NCBI GenBank assembly: GCA_000149265.1
Contig: CH003416.1
Coordinates: 1,023,378-1,087,377 of the forward strand
Direction: 5' to 3'
Length of the DNA: 64,000 nucleotides
Origin: Ciona savignyi
Taxonomy: Eukaryota > Chordata > Ascidiacea > Phlebobranchia > Cionidae
Shown piece after piece: positions 1 through 12,200 of this stretch. Made by a program: the position numbers and the translations under genes. Numbering within the stretch: the first letter of the stretch is position 1; each line of letters starts with the position of its first letter. The notes below the pieces were generated by a model. The model was not told the origin of the DNA, searched no databases, and saw nothing but the letters and a program-made list of their open reading frames with translations.

Positions 1-33
1 GCAGTCAGTCAGTTTTCACTCATTCAATCTTAG

Positions 34-2275
34 GTCAAAGTCGTATGACGAAGACTACAGCGCGATCAAATACCACGCACATGATCTTGTGGTCAACACC
101 TTGTCAAAGCTAGTTTCCCAAGAACAGAGTAAATCGCAAAAATTCCGGATCCTGGATATCGCGTCAGGTTCGTATTATTACGTCACATGCGACACATCAG
201 GCACTGGTCCCGATGTGAGAGTAGCAAATAAAGCCTATCCCATACATGCATCTATCGCGATCAAGCTCATAATTATACATAGATTAAAATGTTTTATTAA
301 ATTGTAACTATCGAGTAAGGATCACGACCACATTTTAAGAAACTTTCGGGTAAACTGCACCTTAAGTAAATCTGTCAAAATATTGACAGAAAAATATGAC
401 AAAAGTCGTAAAACCCTTTATAACATTACATGTAAATTATAAATATAACCAATTCGGCCGTTGAACCCATGTAACATTAGGGCTAGTTGTAACAAATTTA
501 GTTATTTAAAATACCGGAAAAGATCCGAAAGGAAGGTGTGATTCGTGATAATTGGTTGATTTTAAACTTAAAAGTCACTAACTATACTTTAAACTAGTGA
601 AATCAACCGTCTTATAGGACATGAGACTTAGACATTATTTGCGTGTATACAAAAACGCAAGGAAGTTATCATGCTGTCTATAGCTAAACACACAACCGTC
701 TAGCTAAGCACCAGTTTTGATTTTATAACATTTAGGTGGAATGGTGCGCCATAACCCAACAAGGGATTTAACCTTATTTACCAATTTGTGTTGCATTAGC
801 AGTCACAATTCTACGAATTAATAAATGTGATTGTACGGGCGAAAACATGTTTTTCAAATCCTCTGGGTTTTCTTTAAACCAGGCACTGGGAACTGTGGTT
901 CGTCGCTACGAAGTCACGGCTTCAGCTGTACAATTGACGGAATGGAAGCAAATGAATCGATGAACATCCAAGCAGAAAAAAAGAATCTGTACAGGTAAGT
1001 TAACTGAGTAGGTTATTTTGGTATGTTTTATATGTTTTTATAAGATGCTATTACAGGCGAACCACAGTCGTCCTTGGTCGGTAATATTGTTTTTTATTTA
1101 TAGTGATTCGAAGATAGTGAGTATTACCAAGTAAACATTAAATATCATATTCTATCCTATCCTGGTCGATTGTGTCCCTATGGGCAAGCCATTTAACGAA
1201 CATTGCTTGAATCCAGTGAATGAATGGCTTTTACTACATTGGCAATCATAAACAACGTCGTGCAAAAGCTCCGATAATCTGTAGATGGGTGCGAGGTCTT
1301 CTGACATTTACTCGTGTGTTAACGCTCGCCTCTTGCGTTTTCCCACCAGCAACGGAGATAAATCTGATTAACCTATTTTATGTATACCATGTCGTGCGTT
1401 TAGATTTTACGGAAATGAATATTCTATTCCATTTCAACTTTTTCACTGCAGTACAATTCCTAAATAATTTCAGAAACCTGACGGTTCACGTTTTGACACC
1501 CGACACCAAATTACCAGTCAAAGACAATGTCTATGACGTCATAGTATGTACAGGAGGGTTTTCCAGAACTCACATCCAGGCAGAATGTATAAAGGTTAAT
1601 ACTTTGTCATGATCTTTGCCCTAAATAATTATATTAATTTGAATCGCTTAAAAATTAAAATGCATGTTGGAAATCATAAAACGGATACATGTTGTTAAGG
1701 CATCGGTCGGCCTAATATACTTTTAGTATTCTCGATTATAAAAAAGAGCAGGTGCGAAATAAATTATACACGGTCAATCGTCCGATTACCTCGTACCTAT
1801 TGTGGTGTGTTGAACATGATGTGGACAATCATACAGTTTGTGTCCAATTAAACCACTGGGTGCAGGCACCACCCGATTTCTGCTTTAAGTAATCATGGGT
1901 ACAGTCGTCAAACTTCGTATTTGATCACAAGTAAGTGAGGCAAAGCACTAGCTGATTACAAAAACAATGCTGTAAAACGTAACAATAATTTGTAATACAT
2001 AATTATCTTCAACTTTTATATTTTTATCGTAATAGGATGTGGTACGAATCCTTAAGGCGGGAGGTTACTTTTGGTTCACTGTGCGCAACACCAAACTTGC
2101 TGCCGATTACAACAAAGCTGTGGAGAGAGTTCTCTCTGATTTGGTTTCAGACGGAAGCATCGAAATAATATTAAAGAATGACTTTGACTATTACAGTTAC
2201 GATATAGTGGACGATGAAACTTCTGAAACTGTTGCCGTGCCCGGCCTAGAACGATGTATTAAAAAATTACATTAA
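34..2275 (+). CDS. METTL27-like SAM-dependent methyltransferase, copy 1 (5' exon outside window)
   Basis: Coding exons 34-167, 883-994, 1474-1594 and 2036-2275 join in phase with GT-AG introns; the first coding exon lies left of the window. The product is a class I SAM-dependent methyltransferase resembling METTL27 (Williams-Beuren region protein 27). Motif I is split over two exons as ILDIAS-GTGNCGSSL (SAM-binding glycine loop); then come an acidic DGMEANE stretch, YDVIVCTGGF (motif IV region) and VVRILKAGGYFWFTVRN (post-motif region). The C-terminus is FDYYSYDIVDDE...PGLERCIKKLH, stop at 2273-2275. The substrate is not inferable. A second gene with the same exon lengths follows directly, so this is a tandem duplicate. 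Introns contain SINE fragments at 1164-1375 and 1765-1880. The family call rests on motif order and resemblance to METTL27; another small methyltransferase subfamily is possible. Confidence 0.8.
1164..1375 (+). mobile_element. SINE (tRNA-derived family A), 5'-truncated, intronic
   Basis: Matches the body and tail of the intact copy at 58100-58401: a GATTGTGTCCCTATGGGCAA block, then ACATTGCTTGAATCCAGTG, a degraded CGATAATC segment, GTGTGTTAACGC and a TTTTCCCACC end. It sits in the second intron of METTL27-like copy 1. Old and diverged. Confidence 0.65.
1765..1880 (-). mobile_element. SINE family A fragment, intronic
   Basis: Reverse-orientation central segment (CAATCGTCCGATTACCTCG, TGGTGTGTTG, ACCACTGGGTGCAGGCA) of the same family as 58100-58401, in the third intron of METTL27-like copy 1. 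Confidence 0.5.
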
Positions 2276-2496
2276 ATTTCCCAGAATGTTATAGTAATCG
2301 AATGTATATACTACGTATATCCGTTTAATCGAAACGATTAGTTGGTGCTTTACTGCAGGAAGTTAAGACGTTAATTTAATATTTATCTTATGTGTTTAGA
2401 TCGTTTCATAATAACTTGTTTTGTTTGATATTTCAATTGCTACTTAATTTTATTTAGAATTAAATTGATATTTTGCTGGACATTTCCATAATAGCT

Positions 2497-4503
2497 ATGA
2501 GTAAAGAATTAGAGTACAAGATGCCGTCAAACGCGGCTGAACTGGCCGCTTTTCAAAGAATTGACGCTTTTGTGAAACCTCATGATATGACCGAAACGCA
2601 ACGGTTTTATGACGCATGGTAAATACCGAAGATTTTCTCAAGTTAATTTTTTTATTTTGTGCATCTAAAAATAATCCAAAGAGTCTAAGTGTTGATCCCT
2701 GTATAAAAAATATACTTGTCACCTAAACATATGACATCAATAAAATAATCCTTGACTAACTGAAGTGACATATTTTTGACATTAGCATTTTATCGAACAG
2801 CCACCACTACACGTGAGCTAAAATGTGGCATGTTTTCAATTGTTTGAATTTGACTTTATATGGGCGATTTAAAATCTCTTCAAATAACAAACTCATATAT
2901 TACCAGGGCAAGCAAATACGACGAAGATCTCGATGTTATTGAATTTAAAGGAATTGCTCAAGCAGCAGCAACGCTATCTAGCATAATCAGCAAAGAGGAA
3001 CAAAACAGGGAAGATTTCTACATCCTAGACCTTGCATCAGGTATAAGCCTTCATGATCGACATTGGATTTTACGTGCTACATAAAACTATTTTATAGCCT
3101 ACTGGGATTTGTTCATATATCAAACCAAATTATAAAACATGTTTTTAGATATGCGGTTTAAAATACTTCCTTAACCCATTTTGATGGTTAACATTATATG
3201 ATCTTATCCCATGCTGCTGTGCCTCCTTGCTTGAACTGAATGTTTCTTTTATATTTTTTGTTTAGTTTATAATTTATTTAAATAAGAACTGCCTTAAAAT
3301 ATACACTAAGAAAGGGCGTGTTATACTGTAGGGCCTCGGAGCAAAATACTGTCTTTATTCTTATCCTAGGAACGGGAAAATGTGGCGCCCTGTTAAAAGA
3401 GAGGGGATTTAGATGTACCATTGATGCACTGGAAGCAAACGAAGCAATGAATGATATAGCGTTCAAGAAAGGAATTTACAGGCAAGCAGTGTAACAAGCT
3501 TAGGTTTTACATTTATTTTTTCTAACTTTACTTATATACGGCCTATCGGGGGTTATGAAAATTTAATCTTGCAAGTATAGTTTTTGATTAAAACCCGGCC
3601 ATCTATGATTGTATCAAACTGGTTATGTATTTTGTAGATGTGAATATATATAAGAGTATATAGCCATAAATAGGTAGCGACATATGAAATTATAACTTGA
3701 GTATTTTTCGTTAGTTTTGCGATTTAAATTCTTTTATTCTAATACTTTAGAGATCTTAAGGTGCATGTTGTGACACCATCCACACGAATCCCCTTTAATG
3801 ATGAAGTTTATGATGTCATAGTTTGCACTGGAGGGTTTTTCCCGGACCCATATTCAAGCTGAGTGCATAAAAGTGAGTAAATCATCTTGCAAATTTGAAC
3901 CAAAATTTATGAACCAATTCTATCTATAAAATAAACTACATCTTCTTAATTACGCACCATTAGCAGACAATAGGCTAAACAGAGGCCATCGATGACCACT
4001 TGTACGGTCGTGTGGCCAAATGGTTAACGCGACCGATACATATATACCAACTATATATAAAAAAAGGGTGTACGGGATGAGCCTATCCCACTCTATGTAT
4101 AGAGAGTCTGTGATGCGACCAAATATTAACTGTGCAAAAAACGGTGTAAGGGACGAGGCCATAATAGTTTCGACCTTATGTCGGTAAAAAATAATTATTG
4201 CCCACTTAAACGGTCTACTCCGCGGTTGGTGTATATAGCTTACATTTAATCCTACAGGATGTTGTTCGAGTCTTAAAGCCTGGCGGTTTCTTCTGGTTTT
4301 GCGTTCGAAATACAAAACAAGCAGCCAAATTCAATCAAGAAGTCGAAGCCGTGTTATCTCAATTAACCGAGAGCGCAACTATTGAAGTAATTCTTCGTCA
4401 AGATTTCGACTATTACAGTTTCAAAGTAGAGGATCAAGGTTCAACGGATGATTCAATCGTACCAGGATTGGAACGCTGTGTTCGAAAATGTGCCATTAAA
4501 TAA
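2497..4503 (+). CDS. METTL27-like methyltransferase, copy 2, with a +1 frameshift
   Basis: Exons 2497-2618 (ATG; MSKELEYKMPSNAAEL...), 2907-3040, 3370-3481, 3751-3872 and 4258-4503. Exons 2 and 3 have exactly the lengths of copy 1 (134 and 112 nt), and exon 1 shows what copy 1 lacks in this window. Motif I is ILDLAS-GTGKCGALL; the C-terminal exon reads DVVRVLKPGGFFWF and ends PGLERCVRKCAIK, stop 4501-4503. Exon 4 is 122 nt against 121 in copy 1: a run of five T at 3836-3840 replaces four, so the frame shifts after CTGGF and meets TGA at 3860-3862. Dropping one T would restore colinearity with copy 1. The intron after exon 3 has a GC donor (3482-3483). Either a recent pseudogene or allele, or a homopolymer sequence error; the strong codon conservation elsewhere favours an error or a very young lesion. 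Confidence 0.78.
4000..4170 (+). repeat. tRNA-like repeat (family B), box A GTGGCCAAATGGTTAACGCG
   Basis: GGTCGTGTGGCCAAATGGTTAACGCGACCGATACATATATACC is shared, with few changes, with 5163-5215 and, inverted, with 21120-21170, 21335-21425 and 41815-41880. The TGGCCNANTGGTTAA core resembles an RNA polymerase III A box of the tRNA-Leu/Ser type. No complete tRNA cloverleaf is present. Lies in the last intron of METTL27-like copy 2. Confidence 0.55.
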
Positions 4504-6266
4504 AACCGCAAAATCGCTATCTGGGAATGTTAAGTCTATGCAGGTTTCTTTGCAATAATGTCTGCTTGAATGGTGTGTTAGTATCAGTTCAAAATGGCCT
4601 TAGTTTCGCTAACAAGGCCGACCATTAGTGGTTGTCTTTAACGTACACGGGACTGCAGCCATTATCAATTTTCGGCATAAAATTTGCGCTAAGGCTGTAG
4701 GAGGCAAATCTGGAGATTTATCATGAACACTGCGAGGGACTTCGTGGCCTCCTGGACACTTCATTTCATCCATCCGGTTTATTTTTCCTCGAGTGGAGCT
4801 ACTACCGAAAGCCGAAAGGTTGTTGCGTAGAAACCAACCGAAGCTAACTCGTTTGGTTTTTATTGCCTTCTTTCTAATCTTAAAACTATTGCAGTGTCTA
4901 AATCATATTTACGCACACATTGCAATAATGCGGACACAAGGTAGAATTTACAGTATTCTTTTGTTCGACGGCTGCCGAATGATCGAAACCCGTGGCTGGC
5001 TAGACAGTTATATGTAACCTAAAATAAAGTACTTGGAGGACATCCTAAAACCAGCATGTTTTAAACTTAAGAAAATGATCATAAAACACAACACACGCGA
5101 ATTTTCCTGTTAACCGACAATAGGTGCAAGGGGATTAAATTGACGATTCTAAGTGGGATCCTTTCTAGAGGCCGAGTGGTTAAAGCGGCCGATATTTATA
5201 TATATACCAAATATTACATAAAAATCAGTAACCTTGTCATAGTGGATTTAACAAAAAACACCTACCAGCAGTTTAAACTAACTAGGATTTGACGGGGGAT
5301 AAACATGAATATTATATCAAACCCTACCCTAAGCAAATCAACTAATATAGAAATCTGAGAATTTTTATACTACCTGGTTGACACCCAGGGTATTTCCCTA
5401 AATATTTACCAAAGTTTAACTTGTGTGAGTTGGATACCCTTCCCAAGACATGGAACATTTATGAAAAGATAAATTTCAATTTGTATCATTTAAAAAATGT
5501 TTCCTTGATGATGATAAGATATGCCAATCGTCATCATTCAAAACGTAATCGCAATAGAAATAGAACGAATCGTTGTGTGTTTAATGACGCAGGTCAAAAC
5601 AATAACAAAGCAAATATCACCTGATCGATACAGAAGGAAGGTTGCAGAACGTTGCGCAGCGTTGTTGCAAGGTTATAAGCTAATATGTTTATGTTTGCGT
5701 TGTTGTGGATGTTTAGACGAATAGCAAATCAATTTACTTAGGCTAAGGCTTGCTTGATACAGCCTAACCGTATTACAGCTGCCTGTTGCAGGTTTATTTA
5801 AATGAGGAACTAAAAAACACTAAAATGAGAAGTTAAAAACACTAGTATTAAAGTACTATTTAACTTTATTTCAAATAATTACATAATTTATGTGCTACTT
5901 AAAAAACATAAAATAACAACATTATTAAAAACACAATTAACATAGGATTTGAGCTGTCGTTTGACCACATATATTGCAAAGGCTACATATATCGGGATAT
6001 ATGCCTAAGTAATGGCCAACTTTTTAAGTTACTTTCGCTAGGTCATAAACATTATGTTTAAAAGTAGTATTAGCAGTAAATGTGCACAATCCTAAACTTA
6101 AATAAAAGTTTTTATTGCAAGTTAATAGGCTATTTTTTTAATTATCTCAGTACGAACCAACTTTTTTCCTAAAGTCTAATTGTTTAATATTGAATTATCA
6201 TTATTGCAGGATAAAATTTGTGACCTTAGATTGAGTGATTTTCAGTACGTTTTATTACCAGTAATA
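4504..6266. other. Intergenic region between METTL27-like copy 2 and the SKICH gene
   Basis: About 1.8 kb, AT-rich. Open frames near 4793-5017 and 5421-5724 show no recognisable domain and no splice context that I trust. The family B repeat fragment lies here. A splice-acceptor-like AG (…ATTATTGCAG) ends at about 6209, so the bases from 6210 to the ATG at 6267 are probably a 5' UTR exon of the next gene. Otherwise I see nothing. Confidence 0.5.
5163..5215 (+). repeat. tRNA-like repeat (family B) fragment
   Basis: AGGCCGAGTGGTTAAAGCGG followed by CCGATATTTATATATATACC, the same core and AT tail as 4000-4170. Confidence 0.5.
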
Positions 6267-9200
6267 ATGGCCAGCAGTGAAATTGAAGCATCTGGAGAAA
6301 TGCTTAAATCTTGCGATGTTCCATTCATTCCTGAGAGTTCCAGCGTTTATGATATGGCTATCAGCACGTTTTCACAGGTATTCTTCAGTTTTTGTTTCCA
6401 AATGATTTTACTCATTCCTACAGCATTATGTATAAAAAGTTTGTTACGTAAGTGAAAAAAAGTGTTATCGATTTATTTCTCCCGAATTAGTGATATCAAA
6501 AGCGCTACTAAATTGTTTGGACTTCACATAGGAGAGTGTATCGGTTGGTTAATTAGTCTTAAACATTATCAACCTGGTTTGGTCTATTGAAGTTGCTTTT
6601 TATGATAGTTTATTTGTATAAGTCTTATATTGTTACTTTTCAATTTTATTGTTTTTTTTATATACAGGAGAAATAGAGAAGAAGTGAAACTATGCTATTT
6701 TTTGTGAAATATACACTCAGTTTACTCCCTTTTTCCGTTTTTTTTTTTTAATTTTGACTTGAAATACATTTGGCAACCATTAACCCACAAGTTGTAAATT
6801 AAATTTAAGCATATATTGACATGAATATGCCACTGGTAGCCCAAGTAAGAGTTAAACTGGTACAATCAAAAGCATTGGTACAAAATATATGATATGTTTT
6901 CACTGTCTAAGTCCAACAATAAAAGTTCTATTCAACGGTGGATGATAAAAGATTTTGTATGTGTACAATACAGTCTGTTAACAATACATCCAAAATTTTC
7001 AAATTAGGTGCATGATTTTTATAACACTTGTGTTTTAAAGGATTTGGTTTTCAATTTTCTATTTCAGTCTTTTTAGGCACTTCTTCTGACCATTATAATT
7101 TTTAATTTTCATCAGGTGATATTCCCTGACACCCCTGATTTCTTCCCTCCTGAAAAAGACATCACTGTTCGTTACATTTTGGCTGAGATCGAACCATCAA
7201 CTCGTGACTGGGTGGGGCTTTTCAGAGTGGGATGGGCCAGCCCCCGCGACTACTCCACCTATGTGTGGGCTCCAAAACCAATTGCGGATGAATCTGGAAA
7301 CTTGTCTCAAACCATTACATTTCAAGGTATACAGTAGTCTATTTTCTAATATTTCAAATACTTTATTAATTACTTATTCAATAGTAAACAAAATCGAACA
7401 TTGAAATAAAATTATCGTTTAACTCTTAAATTTATTAAAAATTAATTCATGATTTAAATATGACATTTAGATTTGCAGTAATTTGGAGATAACTTCTTCT
7501 TTGCTTTAAATCTCCATTGGCTGAGTAGTTAAATAGGGATTATTCATTCAGCTTAGTTGCAATATTTATACAACAAGGCTTTTAAAATAAGTAACTTATA
7601 AATGCCAGGGACTGCTGTTGAACTTTACATTTTAACTGTTTCTATTGTTTTTTTTGTGCATGTGTTGTTTTTAAATTATTTTTTGTTAAACAGCGTACCA
7701 GCTTCCAAAGGACGACAATGAGTTCTACCAGTTGTGTTATGTCACCCGGCAGGGTTATGTGCGTGGAGCAAGCACCCCATTCCAGTTTCGACTTTGTACT
7801 GAGAATGATTGTCTAGTCGAAGTAGAGGATGAAAGTGGAATGATCATCCTGAAGACCAAATCTGATGCTCTGGAGGTTGGACTTTTTGGTCTTCCTGGTG
7901 TATTTGTCGTCACTTAATAGTTGTTACTTGTTTTATTTGATTTTTATAAAAAAACAAAAAGATTTACATAGGCTATTATTTTTGATATTTGTTACTATTC
8001 TAGTTAGGCTACTTTATTTTAAATAAAGAATGTGCGATTGCAAGGATGTGAACAAAAATTATTTTTCTAATTTAGGAACAACTTAGCAAGGCAAAAGAAG
8101 AAAGAAATGCCCTCGAATCTGAGATGAAACTTTTGTTTCAAGCCAAAGTTATCTTGGAAGAAAACTTAAAGAAAATATCCGAAGAGCTTGCAATGGCTCA
8201 GGAGCAAAATAGAGTTTCTGAAGAGAAAAAAGCTGTAAGTCTCTCTTGGCCAGACATTACATGACAGTACCTTAATGAAAGTTTTTTTGCTCTTGGTTAT
8301 ATAACAAAGCATTATATAATACTTCCCTAAAATGCATTGTTCAATAATAATTCTTTCCCTCCAGGATGTTGTGGCCAGCATGGAAAAAATGACTGAGGAA
8401 TACGAAAAAGTCACCCACAGACTGGCTAAAGCTGAGAAGCGAATTGAGAAAACCAAAGCAGACCTTGCATCTGCTCAGAACAATATTAAAGAGCTTCAAG
8501 AAAGCATGAGCAGGTAAACATTGCTTTATTGAATCGTGTATATTTTGAAGTACCAGTATTTTTCACCTTATTTTTATAATAATAATTTTATTACTTTAAT
8601 ACAAGGTAAAACTTGTTTGAAACTGAGCTGTTGGTAAATATATGTATATTAACAAGTGTTGGAACCAAAATAGAAAAAATGCCTTTGTTTGAAATTTAAA
8701 ACTTTGCTTTGTTACTTTATTGCTTCTCATCTTAGTCATGAAAAGCATAGACGTGTCATAAACAAAATTAAGCTAGTCTTCATAGCTACTTCCTCCATAA
8801 AAAACGTCACTTGTTGTTATTGTTTTGAAAGTTATGTTTGGCAACAATCTAGTGAATATGCCACCTTTACCAAACATAACAAGATTGATGTTTTGATTTA
8901 GGTTATTCTTGAAAATATTCTTTGTATAGGTTTAAACACATCTGTAATAACATTTAAAAAATTTTAATTTCAATTTTAAATATTATTCCTTACTTTCTAT
9001 CTGAAATATAAAAATATATTTTATTAAAATGAAATTATATGTGGTACAGTATTAGTTATTTTACTTAACAGCCAATTTAGAAGTACTAAACTCATTAAAA
9101 TTGGCCACTTGCATTCTTTGATAATATACTGTAATTAACATAAAACCTCCTGTGGCTTTTATTTGTTTAATTTCAGTGTAAATGGAATTGATTTAATCCT

Positions 9201-12200
9201 GTATTGATTTTGGGCAGTCTGCAAGCGCAGATAGTGGCTGCTGAGCAGGAGAGATTGCAAGAAAAAATAAATTATGAGGAAGAGATCAAGATCAGGGAGA
9301 TGATGATGCTGGAAAAAGATGTTCAGATGAATGTACTTCGTGAAGAAATCAAGGTTGGTAATGATGGGTATTTGTTTATCCTGGAAGTTGGAATGCGATT
9401 TATAACAGTGATAAACAGACAACCACTACCCCACAGCAGAGCTGCTTGTTTTCCCAGTGCGGATGTATATAATGGGTCAAATTTAATGATTTATGGGCTG
9501 TGGCAACAATTTTTAAAAGCCTTGTCCGAAGAAATTGCTCAGTTTAGTGACCAGAATTAAAGCCAGCACACAATACCTCATAAAACCTGTGTGTTGCCAT
9601 TCACACAATTGCATAGAATATATAGCAAAATAAAATGACATTGTTTAAATTTGCTTGCTAAAGCTGCTGTGGTAATAAGGTAATTATAAAGTATCGTATA
9701 CCGGTACTTAATTATGTACACTTAGTAGTTGACACTTGGACATGAGGTGTAATATGGCGTGAAGGTTGAAACCTGTTCTTGATTTATGAATTTATGTATA
9801 TAGATAAAGATTCATAACATACCAGCTATCTAAAATGCCTTTGTATTAATCTTTGTTGACATAGGTCAAAGGATTTAACAACAATTACGTGTGTGCGAAA
9901 GTTAAAAGGTTGAAACTATACACACCTTTTAAACTTAACTGTCTAAATTTAACAAACATAAGTCACAGCAAAGTCATCAGGTATTAGTGGGTAACGCTAT
10001 ACCTGGATAGGCAAGCCAATTGTCCTTTGTCAAAGTTAAACTTTTTAATTACTTGTACCCATTTATCATATTGACCTAAATAAACCATTCAGTTGCAATA
10101 ATTTCATATAGGGAAAAGTAATGTAAAAAATATATTACTTATTCAATTATTGTGATTCATTAGGATTTTTATAGCATAATCAATCCATTATGCATGTGTT
10201 TGTAGGATTGTTGGAGAAAATAAGCAAAGCCACAAGAAAACAGTGCAATATTAACTACCCAGTGTGTTAAAGATTTTTTTCAAATCCTTTGTGTAACTTT
10301 ATTTTATTATCAGAACTGAACAAAGTAAACACAATTTGAGCTTTACATATCAGTATCGGTACTTTTTGTTGCCTACTTTTTTCTAGTCGTCTCTTTGTCA
10401 TAGCATGTTATTTTGCATGGCGGCCCACACTTATTGTGACATCATAAAAGGCACTGAAGTGTCATAATATGACTGGTACACCACGCAGTAACACAATAAC
10501 AATTGAGGCTGTTTGTATTAATCATCAACACAACATCTGTTGCATATGGGTTGCTGCCTCAACTTAATGTAGAGATTTTGAGACAATATTGTACTATTAA
10601 TAAACATTGGTTAACTAACTGACACGATCACAGACAAATAATTTAAGCATCTGCTAAGGTTGCCAAAGCTCATTAGCAGTACTTTTGAAGATCTTGTGTT
10701 AACGATTATGCTACCATTGCTGGATTAAAATGCATGTTTTTTGAAGTCCAAAATATTACACCAATGCTAACTCAAACATTGCAATAACAAAGTGATCGCT
10801 ATCCAATGCACTATCTATGGCAATGTGTTATTTGCTGTATGCTCTACCATAAATCAATTGTGTTTAATTGAACTAAAGAACCACTAAATGAAAAAGTTAT
10901 CAGTGTATGCTTTAATTACTAATAATTAAATGTATAATATATACTTTTACATGAAACAAATAGGTTGAAATTAAAAAAAAACACACAGACAACTGAATTT
11001 AAAACTTTAAATCAGAAATTGTTAAAAACATTGCAATGTTTTGTTGTGGTTAGCAAGCAGTGTTGTATTAGCAAATTAAATTGTCCTTTCCATTTAACTG
11101 ACAGGTTGTTTAAGTTTCAAAGTAGATACTCATATCAACATGTTTACATTGAGCAGTGTAGCACGTATGCTATACACTAATACCAAGATATGAATCTCTG
11201 TGATGTAATGCAATTTGTACTGTCTAACAAATGTATTATCTCTAAATGCATTTATATATAATGCATTGCTTGGACGTTGTCTCTATTTTTCATTTTATAA
11301 TCTATACACAGCATGTGGCAGCATTTTAAATGATAAAAGATACCAATTGGGCATAATCTATACACAGCATTGATTTAGCATTTTAAATGATAAAAGATAC
11401 CAATTGGGCAGTGCCAGTTTGTAAATTAATAAATGTAATTGCTTCACCTAAGTTTACACTGCATTAAAGAATTGTATATTTAAAATACAAGTTATGAACT
11501 GCTTAGCTTGCTGGTATTACTTATGAATTTAATCTTTGGTCTTAATTCAAAATACTTGGCATTATGTTATTTTCTACCTGCTTTATTCCATATATTGAGT
11601 ACTTGATTTTTTAAGTGAAAAACATGTTTACACACTTGCATATTTCTTAAATGCCATCCATGCACCAACAGACCATGTCCACAATCAAGGAGGAAATCCA
11701 ACAGAAATCCAGCCTGAAGGTAAACGAGCAGGAAAGCGCATTCAAAGTGGTCACAAAGGAAAATGAGAACTTGCGTGTCAAGTGTCAGAGCCTAAAGGAT
11801 GAGAGAGACCTTTTCAAGGTTAGAAAACACAAATATTTTATTTGGAATAAAGATTTTCACAATTTTGTTTACAATTCTTAATGTTGCTATATGTAAATAT
11901 TTGTCCTTAGTTCATGTATTCAACCCTGCTAGTTCCGGATTTGTGACAGCAATAAAACCAATCTACAATACCAAGTTATTCAGTGGTAAAAACTGTTTCT
12001 TTTTTATATCTACAAAACTTCAGACTTCCTAATGCGAAGATCTTTTTTTAATGGTAAATTATAGATTACACCAATCCATGCCACACAACTTATAATTACA
12101 AATTAATTAGGATTGGAAATTAAAAAAAAATATTGGAAATTAAAAAATTATTAAATTATAAAGAGGCAAAATTCCGAAAAGTAAATGTTTGTGGTTAGAT

